From Undaria pinnatifida (lineage: Eukaryota > Sar > Phaeophyceae > Laminariales > Alariaceae), in NCBI GenBank assembly GCA_012845835.1, contig JABAKD010000013.1, positions 8,037,128-8,101,127 of the forward strand: a DNA stretch of 64,000 nucleotides, written 5' to 3'. The notes beneath the pieces are model-generated. The model searched no databases, had not been told where the DNA came from, and saw only the letters and a list, made by a program, of their open reading frames with translations. A program made the position numbers and the translations under genes. Positions 55,509 to 64,000 of the stretch are shown piece by piece; position 1 is the first letter of the stretch; every line of letters starts with the position of its first letter.

Positions 55509-56055
55509 GTGTGTATGTTGCTCCTGGTGTATATGTATGGCACGTATCATACCACCGCACTCTTGCTGCTTAGTACGTAGTATGGACCAGTGCGTGTTGG
55601 CTACAAGGTTTCCCCTCGTTTGGTATGTGGTTTGCTTGGGTGTGTCGCAAGGAAAAGAAGACAAGGTGTGCGAGTTTGCGATTTTGATATAACCAAGGGC
55701 AGAAGAGAGATACATCACTTCGGAGCATTCGCGATCTACGCCACCACCGCATGCTGCAACACAACTCGAACAGCACCAACCCGAGCAATCAGGCCTGGGC
55801 TGTACCTCTGCTGGCCTTCAACATATGCAGGGAGTTCGCAGGGAGTGTAGCGTACCTACGGTCGGTACGCAGACTTTGCGGAGGACAACGGTAGCTCTTG
55901 CTCAGTTGCGTACAAACCCATTATAGACTTAGTTGACCACTCCGAAACTTAGCGGACGGCAAATAGTCCGAAAGCCCATGACTATGCCTTGTTGGTTTGC
56001 GTCCTGAGTTCCACGGCTGTCTGGTCTTTTGTCCCCCTCAATGCGGGTTGAATAG

Positions 56056-56227
56056 GTTCCGTGCGTAGAAAAACGATTAGCCGTGTTGACCCTGGTCAAC
56101 GGGGGAGTCACCGACCTGTATCCTTCACGAGGGTATGTATGCACACGCCGTAACACGCGCGATCGAAGTGTCACATGCAGGTTGGCAAATATTAGCTGAG
56201 ATGAAAACATTTTCGATCTCGCAGCTG
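56056..56227 (+). repeat. CAGCTG-ended repeat, copy
   Basis: 'tgttgaccctggtcaacggg', 'gagtcaccgacctgtatcct' and 'tttcgatctcgcagctg' mark a diverged copy. Confidence 0.62.
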
Positions 56228-56423
56228 AAGTGCATATACCAGGTATATGTTTTCTAAAAATCAACCCCGATGAGCCTATATAGTTTAGTTTGTTACATAG
56301 GTTTTATACACACTGTGTTTGACGTATCTATGAAGCAAAATAATGCGTGTCCTCTTGTCGAGATTCATATCGACGCCAGATAGCTCGCCCTTTCAAGTAT
56401 GGTATATTATAATGTAATATATA

Positions 56424-56584
56424 GCAGATTGATCAACATCACCCTGTTTACCCTGGTAAGCTAGCTTTTACGGGGGTCGCGGACCTATATCCTTAACGAG
56501 GATACACACCCAGTAATACGCGCGATCGGAGTATCAGACAGCTTGCAAAGACAAGTTTCGACGAAATCTTCGATCTCACAGCTG
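56424..56584 (+). repeat. CAGCTG-ended repeat, copy
   Basis: 'agattgatcaacatcaccct', 'cgcggacctatatccttaac' and 'cttgcaaagacaagtttcga' through 'gatctcacagctg'. Confidence 0.75.
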
Positions 56585-56814
56585 CAGTGTTTTTTCTTTT
56601 AAACAATGTATACAATCGCACTCTACTGCTTGTATGTAGGTATTATAGACTAAACTATTAATATTTCACCGTTTGAGTTGGTCGGTACTAGACGTGCCGG
56701 TTGCTTGTGCGGTGGCTATTTGATTTTCTTTAGTTTGAAGAGCTATTTCATGCTAATACCTGGTGCATAGCTCATAGGAACGCCTGTGTTCCACCTTTTC
56801 AACTTACGGCCCCT

Positions 56815-56985
56815 CAATAGTGCCGGTATGTGCACTATAGAGGGACATACCGGCATTATATCGGCAACCGGCACTACTCCGCATACTGCCACTACTGGTT
56901 GTCCCCATCGGTGCCAAGCGATTCCACAGGCACTATAGCGGCCAACTGGCACTACTCAGCCGGCATTATAGAGGGACCACCTCTT
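56815..56985. repeat. CCGGCACTATA motif cluster
   Basis: Six or more copies of (C)CGGCA(C/T)TAT or its complement (ATAGTGCCGG) within 170 bp. The same motif cluster appears at 1985-2110, 3440-3600 and 62840-62995. Confidence 0.6.
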
Positions 56986-57225
56986 GTGGTGTAGTTTCGG
57001 TTCGATCGCGATTGGAGTTGGCAATATACCTGGTAGGGTGTTTGTGATTTTTTTTCAGCCTCTGTCGGGTTGGAAAAACATGTAAGAACAGTATTGAAAC
57101 CGACGAACATCATAACTCAAGGCCATCCATGCAACCCACGAACAAGTTAGGTTAAGACAAGAAAAAAATGGTAAGAAAGCTTGCCTTTTTCTATAGTCCT
57201 CAGGCGGATGGGAAAAAAATAAAGC

Positions 57226-57314
57226 TTAACCCCTTTAGAGCCCAAAAATCTCTCCCTATACTATTTTCAAGTAAATTGTCCCCCAAAAACGGGTTTCCAG
57301 TTGTAAATGCGTTA
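57226..57314. mobile_element. TTAA MITE, second copy (inverted, diverged)
   Basis: TTAACCCCTTTAGAGCCC at the left and 'gggtttccagttgtaaatgcgtta' at the right correspond, inverted, to the MITE at 35646-35733. The right inverted end is worn. Confidence 0.5.
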
Positions 57315-58029
57315 CCTATTTCCAACTTTTAAAGGTTATCCTAGTCACTAATTCCAAGTGTTTTCCCCCATGTCGAGACTGCGGTGCTGAAAGGCTTGAG
57401 CTCATATTTTCTAACCTGATTTTTCGTGGGTTGGCTTGGGTTGGCCTTGGATTGTGACGATCGACGGTTTCAATACTGTTCTCAACACATTTTACTACCC
57501 CCAACTCCTATCCAACCAAACTTGGTGCATCGCAAACACGCGAATGTTTCGCTTGGTGTCCGCTCTGGTCTTGTGACTGTCGCTGTTGCCGTTCGTGTTG
57601 ATGAAGGCGGAATGCCAATGACAGTCAAGATAGAGGTGTTAAGGTATGCCGTTTTTTGGCTAAAACTGTTTCTGTATGACGAGGCTGCCGTGACCCCCCA
57701 AAATGGTCGGGATTTAAGGTATTCTTGTTGTGCACGAGTATTGTTTTGTGTATCATACCTGGAACACGGGTTCCTTTCATCGGATTGCGCTTTCGTTTTG
57801 CTTAGAATCAGTGTTTGCCTCAGAGGGGCATACTATTAATAGTATACTATTGATAGTATACAAACGCCCATAAGTGAGGGGTAGTACAAAAAGAAAAAAA
57901 GCGAAAAGCTCTACTACCGTGGCATGTGTCGAATCGAAGGAACTGCTGTGGTTGTGCTGGATGTAGACGGGTGGAAATGTCACTTTCGGCAATTTTTTTT
58001 TGAGATTTGCATGTAAATTCAATAGCGAT

Positions 58030-58125
58030 ATATGTATGGCGGCCCCCTATGTGCAGGCCCGAACAAAACGATGTTTTGGGTGCCCAGACCAACCCGACCC
58101 CAGACTTGACCCTAACCCTAACCCT
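58030..58125 (+). repeat. Dispersed repeat ending in CCCTAACCCTAACCC
   Basis: 'tatggcggccccctatg' and 'gggtgcccagaccaacccga' match 19375-19445. Both copies end in telomere-like repeats (here CCCTAACCCTAACCC at 58110-58124). Confidence 0.65.
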
Positions 58126-58907
58126 TTGGGGGGGCTCGAGGGGCTCGAGGTTTGCTCGCGAGTTCGGCAGGGGGGCAGTATTGAATTTTCGCGCAAATCT
58201 GAAAAACCTTGGACATACGTGCAAGTAAACGTCTGGTCCACTTCATGTGACGAACACACACTGCTGTTATCCGAGCCGTGTCGGTGGACATGAAACAGAT
58301 TGTACACCTGATGCAGTAGGATAGGGTGTTGACACGAGCCGATATTTTGCACGGGAGACCCGCTTTATATACCGTGCCTTGCCTGCTGGGTGTTTTTGTT
58401 GTTGCACGTTGGGTGACACCTGCTACTGCGTGCTTGTTGCATGCGTGACGGTGTGCGTGCCTTGACGCTTGTTGCATGTGTGGCACATGTTCATGCCTCT
58501 GCCTGGTTGTGGCGTGTGCGAAAATATGTTCGGATGCGTGTGGTGGCCCTCGTCTTGTTGGGATTGGGCAAGCATTAGATGGATGCAAACAAATACATGC
58601 GTATGGATGTTGTACGACGTGCGCAGACATGCTCTATCGTCGTAGGCCCCTCGTTCGGTCGGTAGGGGAAGGAGCCAGGGGGAGGGGGAGAGGGGGTGCA
58701 ATACAGCCTTTGTGCTCTCGCCTATGATATCCCGTCTGACTGTTGGGTTCTTTGTTCCTCGCATGTGCGTGTGGCATGCTGTCCATGCCTGCCTGTTAGA
58801 TATACTTGTGTTGTTGCGTTTGATCTGTGACATCTGTGATGCCTCCACCGCACCTCCTTTTTTTTGCTAACCAACCCCGCGCAACTGAAAACGATTTTAC
58901 CTCTCAG

Positions 58908-59048
58908 ATAATTGGGTCGTGCCTGGGCGATCTGTACTCGGTGAACTTCCTGGAGAACAGCGACATCCCAGGCTTGTTCCACACGGAAACGCTCGATTCT
59001 CAGTTTGCTCTTTTGAAGAACGCGACTTCCAAGAGTCATGTGCAGAAG
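58908..59048 (+). CDS. Legumain exon 5
   Basis: Acceptor TTTTACCTCTCAG (AG at 58906-58907); donor AAG|GTGCGT at 59049. 47 codons, phase 0 at both ends (residues 230-276): IIGSCLGDLYSVNFLENSDI, then LFHTETLDSQFALLKNATSK and SHVQK. It matches 'clGDlySv.Wme.sd...l..EtL..Qy..vk..T..SHVmqyG'. NATSK contains an N-glycosylation sequon. The next exon begins FGSM, completing the SHVxxFG motif. Confidence 0.93.
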
Positions 59049-59084
59049 GTGCGTGCGTTCGCCTTGTTAGCCGGATCTACTAAC

Positions 59085-59346
59085 TGTAGATAATCTAGAC
59101 GATCTGTATGATCTAAACGAGCTATATGATTTAGACAATCTATATGATTTATACAATCTATATGATTTAGACGAGCTATATGATCTAGACGGGCTATATG
59201 ATCTAGACGAGCTATATGATCTAGACAAGCTATATGATCTAGACGAGCTATATGATCTAGACGAGCTATATGATCTAGACGAGCTGTATGATCTAGACGA
59301 TCTATATGATCTAGACGATCTATATGATCTAGACGATCTATATGAT
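59085..59346 (+). repeat. 18-bp minisatellite (GAGCTATATGATCTAGAC)n
   Basis: About fourteen units of GA(G/T)CTATATGAT(C/T)TAGAC in legumain intron 5. CTAGA and TATA cores are partly palindromic. Units closest to exon 5 are the most diverged. Confidence 0.92.
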
Positions 59347-59735
59347 GTGGTAAGTAATTATTAAAAGACGTCAGCTGTGAGTTCGATCAATTTAAGGTTC
59401 GCGTGGCCCACCGAAGCGACACATATGCCCCAGTCGCCGATATTTCTCTCTAGGATTCACAGTAGTCTGATAAGTAACTTTGGAAAAACGGGACCTCTCG
59501 TAATTATCCCGAACGCACCAGGATTCCTTCAAAGGGACTGCTTACTGTTTTTTTTTTGTTTATCAAACTTTTTTGTAAGCAGGCTACAAGATTTCGTAAA
59601 TGCCACGTGACAGCGACCAAGCTTAAAAGTTTGTTTTCAGCTTTGCGGGCTGCCCGACCCATCGATCGATCGCGCGTCTTCTACGTGCCTCACCTCTCCA
59701 TATGCTCTGCCCAAACGCTCGCATTCTTTTCCCAG

Positions 59736-59923
59736 TTTGGCAGCATGGATATGGGTATTGACCGCATCGACCGGTTCCTAGGTGCCGACGACTTTCCTTC
59801 GGTAGACTTGGAATACGGAGACCGTGCGGAAGAGGTAGCCAGCATCCGTGCCCGTAAAATCGGTGTGGACTCGAGGGACATCAAGCTTCACGTCCTCCAC
59901 CACCAGCGCGCTATGGCCACTAG
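59736..59923 (+). CDS. Legumain exon 6
   Basis: Acceptor TTCTTTTCCCAG (AG at 59734-59735); donor AG|GTAATA at 59924. Residues 277-338 plus two bases: FGSMDMGIDRIDRFLGADDF, then SVDLEYGDRAEEVASI and DSRDIKLHVLHHQRAM. The first part completes the protease domain; the part from DSRD on corresponds to the start of the C-terminal prodomain ('v...d.pl..L..+lm.t'), the self-inhibitory region of the zymogen. It resembles animal-type more than plant-type legumains here. The frame continues upstream of the acceptor, but not as conserved sequence. Confidence 0.9.
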
Positions 59924-60869
59924 GTAATATTGGCGACAACGTTATTTGTTTCCCCTCCTTGTTTTCCCCCCACCTTTCTGCCCCCCCCACGCGCTCTGTG
60001 CCAAACTTCTTGGGTTTTTTCCATCCACCGGTGGATGGGTGAAAAAGAAAAGCTTGAGCTCACAGCACTCTTCCCTGTATTTCTAGTGTTGTAAGAATCG
60101 GAGCCGATTTTTTTATTTTTCGGGGCGATTTTAAATCGGAATCGGCAAATCGGGACATTGTTTTCAAGAGACGTTTTGCTATTTAAAAGTGTCACATCGA
60201 TTGGCACTGCTCCCAAAACGCTCAAATTTCGCACGAATTGTCAGTGAGAAATGAAGCCAAATGGCCGGAAAGTCGCTGCGCTCGCCCAAATTTACGGGCG
60301 ATGTATCGGCTTCTTCGCCTAGAGTATTTCCTCCCGTAGCATTATTCCAATAACCAATCCATGGTCACGACATGTCTGGGTTGCCCTTCGACTCCGTACG
60401 CGTAGTGTGCAGCGTTTCCCACGGTTAACCCCCCCCCCCCTACTGAATGAGTGCGCCCCCCCCTCCCCCCCCCCCCCCTTTCCCTTCACCTCCCCCGACA
60501 AGCGCCTGAAAACAGATGTGTTGAATATCGGTGAATACCGCCGATTCGTGAAAACCCTATACATGATCTGTATTTGGCAGGTGTGAGTTTAACTCGGTTG
60601 CCGAACGGTGGTAAAAGTTGCAACTAAAACGCAAGCGCCTTGTCGATGAAGGCGTTCTCGCGGACTAAATAAATAAATCTAATGTATATTTTAAAACGCG
60701 TGGGCAGGCTCAAACCGCCGGCAAGCGGGACAGCAGGGCCGGAGCGATATTTCGTAAACCTTCTCCCGCCCCCCGCCCCCGCCCCCTCCCCCCCCTCAAT
60801 CTCTCCTTCCCTCCACCCCGTTGATGCCCCCCTTTTGCGCCCGAACAACGTGTCCGTCTGACCCTGCAG

Positions 60870-60970
60870 CAAGGAAGACGTGGCGCACTTTAAAAACGAG
60901 ATAGCGGCGGAGTCGGCGGCAAGGTTAAAGGCGTGGCACGTGTTCCGCGACATAGTTCAGGAAACAGTCG
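60870..60970 (+). CDS. Legumain exon 7
   Basis: Acceptor TCTGACCCTGCAG (AG at 60868-60869); donor GTCG|GTAAGA at 60971. Completes Ser339 and runs to residue 372 plus one base: SKEDVAHFKNEIAAESAARL, then KAWHVFRDIVQETV. A helical prodomain segment typical of legumains. The exon's last bases and donor are the founder-like unit of a 17-bp minisatellite that fills the next intron. Confidence 0.85.
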
Positions 60971-61187
60971 GTAAGAAATGTCGGTTGGTAAGCCATGACG
61001 GTCGGTAAGACATGTCGGTCGGTAAGGCATGGTAGTCGGTAAGCCATGACGGTCGATAAGAAGTGACGGTCGGTGAGACGTGAGGGTCGGTAAAACATGA
61101 CGGTCGGTAAGACATGTCGGTCGGTAAGCCATGACGGTCGGTAAGACATTACGGTCTGGATGCCATGACGGTCGGTGAGCCCTCACG
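60966..61187 (+). repeat. 17-bp minisatellite made of 5' splice-site copies
   Basis: Thirteen units of (A)CGGTCGGTAAG(A/C)CATG. The first overlaps the exon-7 end and donor (GTCG|GTAAGA); about eight keep exact GGTAAG, others have GGTGAG, GATAAG, GGTAAA or GGATGC. It occupies nearly the whole 229-bp intron. Confidence 0.93.
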
Positions 61188-61199
61188 GCGCTGCAGCAG

Positions 61200-61300
61200 T
61201 ACTCCGCACGTCGCGGGACAAAATCGGCACGGACTTTCTCAACGAAAACAACTCAAACTTTAAAAATGCTCACGTCTGCAATGCACTGCGGGCTCAGTAA
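61200..61300 (+). CDS. Legumain exon 8 (putative terminal exon)
   Basis: An acceptor at CTGCAGCAG (AG at 61198-61199, or 3 bp earlier) lets codon 373 be completed in phase, and the frame stays open for 32 codons (VLRTSRDKIGTDFLNENN..., ...VCNALRAQ) to TAA at 61298-61300. With exons 1b-7 the coding length is 1218 nt (405 residues). Support is phase and openness only. The conserved C-terminal Cys motifs of plant and animal legumains are not visible, so the real last exon(s) might lie elsewhere, perhaps beyond the window, or this lineage has a shortened prodomain. Confidence 0.5.
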
Positions 61301-61569
61301 CACAGCTGCCAACCTTGGAGTCCTAACGTTTCTTGACGATCACGAAAACGTCAAATAACCGGATGTTACTCTTACCGGTATTACGATTGGACCAGCTCGT
61401 AGAGCATGCAATAGCTTGGCGCTAAATACAGGTTTGGGTAGAGTAAAAAAAGACGGTGTAAATCAGCACGACCTGGCGGCGCTGTGTTAGCAGCAAAGCA
61501 TGCAGTAGCTGGCGCTGGGTAGAGGTTCTTGTAGAGTAGAAACAGATTTAATAATACAATTGAGTTAAT

Positions 61570-61650
61570 TTGACACACGGCATGTATGAAAATATGTTGA
61601 AGTGTGGTTTATGTTTCCCCATCCGTCGAAGGGTTGAAAAACAAAAAAAA
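61570..61650 (+). repeat. A-tailed repeat C, fragment
   Basis: 'atgaaaatatgttgaagtgtgg', 'tttccccatccgtcgaaggg', then A-run. Confidence 0.65.
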
Positions 61651-61976
61651 ATTGGGTACCCCGACCCCGATTTAAGAGCGGTTAAAATCGGAGTTGTCCC
61701 GCTATACTAAAAGCCGTATATTACGGACTACAGATACAAAGAATATTTGAGGTTGAGAGTGTCTGTTTCGGCTTAAGTCACGCGGTGCTCTTGAATCAAG
61801 GACGCGTACTACGTTTTGGGCTGAAACGTTTCGAGAATGACGGGTCTCCTAAACCCAATCAATCGTCGGAATTTCGTTTTTTTTTGTGCAATAGTGTTCT
61901 TAACGTTGAGTATCTTTAGTAGGCCGTAGGAAATATTCATTGGGGAGCTAGCATTTATATTTACGAAGATCCACTC

Positions 61977-62215
61977 TTAGGATGAATTATCAAACACAAA
62001 AGGGGGCAAGGAAGCACCCCCGCCTTGATTTGACAGCGTTTGACTCAAGGTCGTTGTTTTTCGGCGGGTCTTCACAGGTATGAACAGGTGATGCAGAGCC
62101 TCAATCGAACACGGCCGTAGTAGCGTAGGAGAGCTCGACTAAACGGTGGCGATGCTTTCCTTGTTTGTGTGTGATTTCATCCTATTAACAATGAATCTCC
62201 GAATATTTTTCCCGT
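61977..62215 (+). repeat. Dispersed repeat E, third copy
   Basis: 'taggatgaattatcaaac', 'gcagagcctcaatcgaacac', 'gagagctcgactaaacggtg' and 'gtgtgatttcatcctattaa' parallel 32248-32490. Confidence 0.75.
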
Positions 62216-62839
62216 AAATCCGTTTTTGGGAGAGGTACAAAGCTCCTTAGAGTCATCCCACGGTACGGGTCGCACTTTTCGGGCCAAAAAAGAAGCGTTT
62301 GTGGCCGGTTGAGCTCTCAAGTAAGGAACTCCCAGTCAGTCTAATAATTTACGAGTGTTTTTTTTTTTGTTTTGGACAAGGGCATAGAAGGTTAGTCGGG
62401 TTGCGCGAAACGAACGCCTTCCAAGTCATGTTTCGGGTAAGATATTGACAGATATCCTCATGTTAGGAGAGCTCAGAAAATTCTTAGAATCTGCCTCACC
62501 CCTAGTGTAGCGTGGGATGCCTCCTCGATAGGTTGGGAGCCTCCAGAGAAAAAACGGCAAACCCCTACGGTATCAACCCTACAGTATCTTTCCGTGCGGG
62601 TTACCTGCTGTAGTGTGTGTCGAAGCCGGGTCAGGCAAAGTCCACACACTGACTGTACCTGGTGTACGTACAGCCCTCGTGCGTGATTGCGGCGTAATAG
62701 CCGGAGGTCTCGCCTCTTTGCTCCGCCTTTCGAGCCATGCCGCGCAGTAGAGGGGGTACATACCTCGTGTTGTCATGTACCAACACGAGGAGCTCAATAC
62801 GTATACTGGTGTACACATGGTAGTAGGGGGGGGTCCCAA

Positions 62840-62995
62840 CGGTGCCGGCATATGCTATCAATAGCCCAATATACCGGCACTATTCAGGACACCGGCACCA
62901 CAGGGAATAGGGTTACTGTATAGGGTTCCAGTTGTGTCAAGAGATTTCACCGGCGCTATGAGGGCGGTGGCACTATTCAACCGGCACTGTTTAGG
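62840..62995. repeat. CCGGCACTATT motif cluster
   Basis: 'taccggcactattcaggaca', 'ccggcacca', 'ccggcgctatgaggg' and 'ccggcactgtttagg' recur within 155 bp, as at 56815-56985. Confidence 0.6.
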
Positions 62996-64000
62996 AGCCC
63001 CCCCCCACTACTGCAACTCACCCAACAGCCGACTTTCAAGGAGAAAATGTACGCGCAACGTGATGAACAAACAAGCCCATGGGCTAGTCAGATACCTGGT
63101 ACTAGTGGTACTCCCGAAGTATGCCAGCGGCGACCGGTATAGCGGAGAAAAAAAAAAAAACGCTGCTGTTTGTATTTATATCGAAATATGACAGGTTCAT
63201 CTCCCACAGGCACGAAAGCACACCCGTGAATTATACCACGCGTTTTACCCACCCACTGACTAATCCATCCGCCCACGAACCAAACAGCAGTACAGCAGTG
63301 AAATTAGTGTGGGGAGTTTTTTATATTGAATATTACGTATATAAAAACAAAATAACAGGGCCATCTCCCACAGGCACGGAAACACACCCACGAACTATAC
63401 CACACGTTCTACCCACCCACGTGCACCCCCACCACCCACCCACGACCCACCGACCAAGCCACTACAACAAGTGCTGCAGTATGTACGGCAGTATACCGGT
63501 ACGCGAGGAGAATTTGGTTGGTTCTCGAGTCTTGAGGACTCGCAGCCTCGTGAAGAAACACGGGGGGGGTCGTTTTTTTACGAACCCCCGCCATCTCGGG
63601 GAGCGAACGAGCCGCTACCCACCAAGCGCCCACCCCCCACGACCCACCCACCGACCTACCAATCACAGCAGTACAGCAGTACGTACCGACCAATCCACAA
63701 CGGCAGCACAACAGTGCAACAGCAGCAGTGTGCAACAGTACGCACAACACGAGTACATCTAGTACGCGAGTAGGTCGGTGGGGATTTGCACTTTCTTACG
63801 ATTGTCCGCCTTCCCGGGGAGAGAGCGAGTCGTCCCCGGGAAAGCCTTCTCACACTCCCCGCTCGCCGAGTTGGGAAACGTCGGCCGTTGTGTCGTCGGG
63901 GATACGGACGGGTGATGTGTGTGGGGGGCGTGGCACGAGGCTCGCGGTCGCTGGGGGACGGGTGGCAAGCGGTAGAGCAGGTTACGCGAAATGAATACTG

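Larger units (their letters stand above)
55509..58907 (+). other. Legumain intron 4
   Basis: 3.4 kb, non-coding. It contains two CAGCTG repeats (56056-56227, 56424-56584), the CCGGCACTAT motif cluster (56815-56985), a TTAA MITE (57226-57314) and a segment with telomere-like CCCTAA (58030-58125). Sequence from 58350 to 58730 is G/T-rich with no recognised feature. Confidence 0.6.
61301..64000. other. Downstream region, repeats only
   Basis: After the putative stop: repeat C fragment (61570-61650), repeat E copy (61977-62215), CCGGCACTAT cluster (62840-62995), and a tandem duplication of about 166 bp (63190-63290 and 63358-63450; 'atctcccacaggcacg.aa.cacacc'). From 63560 on, GC-rich sequence contains two related phrases ('ccatctcggggagcgaacga' and 'ccttcccggggagagagcga'). 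No polyadenylation signal or gene is convincing. Confidence 0.45.

Noticed and set aside
60877-61186. Minus-strand frame of RPTCLTDRHVLPT repeats as a repetitive protein
   Set aside because: It is the complement of the 17-bp donor-copy minisatellite in legumain intron 7.

Overview
The window is nuclear DNA of a eukaryote with very low gene density. It holds the exons of two protein-coding genes in a large mass of transposons and tandem repeats. Introns are GT-AG. Telomere-like TTAGGG/CCCTAA stretches, a DIRS-type retrotransposon, poly-Gln coding tracts, long introns and abundant palindromic repeats point to an alga or other protist. A stramenopile (perhaps brown-alga-like) is my best guess, but the organism is not proven by the sequence.

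Left edge (1-3808, minus strand): three exons of an F-BAR (FCH) domain protein, beginning at 3808 and running off the left edge. Only 221 bp separate its start codon from an oppositely oriented start codon at 4030, so 3809-4029 is probably a shared, bidirectional promoter.

Main gene (plus strand): a legumain (asparaginyl endopeptidase, family C13). Exons 2-8 lie at 52230-61300 and join in one frame. There are two homologous first exons, at 4030-4152 and 30432-30554. Each has its own ATG, signal peptide and phase-0 donor, and either could splice to exon 2. With the second first exon the gene spans about 31 kb and encodes 405 residues; with the first it spans about 57 kb. Catalytic His145 and Cys187 are both in exon 4. 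Several exons have decayed partial copies or duplicated splice-site regions next to them, most strikingly a 17-bp minisatellite made of copies of the exon-7 donor site.

Repeats fill the rest. 4.4-5.7 kb: two tandem terminal-inverted-repeat elements. 5.9-7.9 kb: an ATAGG/TCGATA palindrome-rich array. 8.2-9.3 kb: a tandem duplication and a double-hairpin element. About 9.7-17.2 kb: a decayed DIRS-like tyrosine-recombinase retrotransposon on the minus strand. 18.5-23.9 kb: three long copies of a C-rich repeat family. 24.1-28.5 kb: a satellite of about 205 bp split by an insertion of about 1 kb. 37953-45887: a young minus-strand LTR retrotransposon with apparently identical 478-bp LTRs and almost no coding capacity. 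Scattered throughout are tRNA-derived SINEs, a repeat of about 219 bp ending in CAGCTG (12 copies seen), a family with an A-rich end and short MITEs.

No bacterial-style operons, CRISPR arrays, rRNA genes or intact tRNA genes were seen. Exon limits were set by hand from splice consensus, reading phase and family resemblance. Boundaries of repeats are approximate unless a terminal motif is named.
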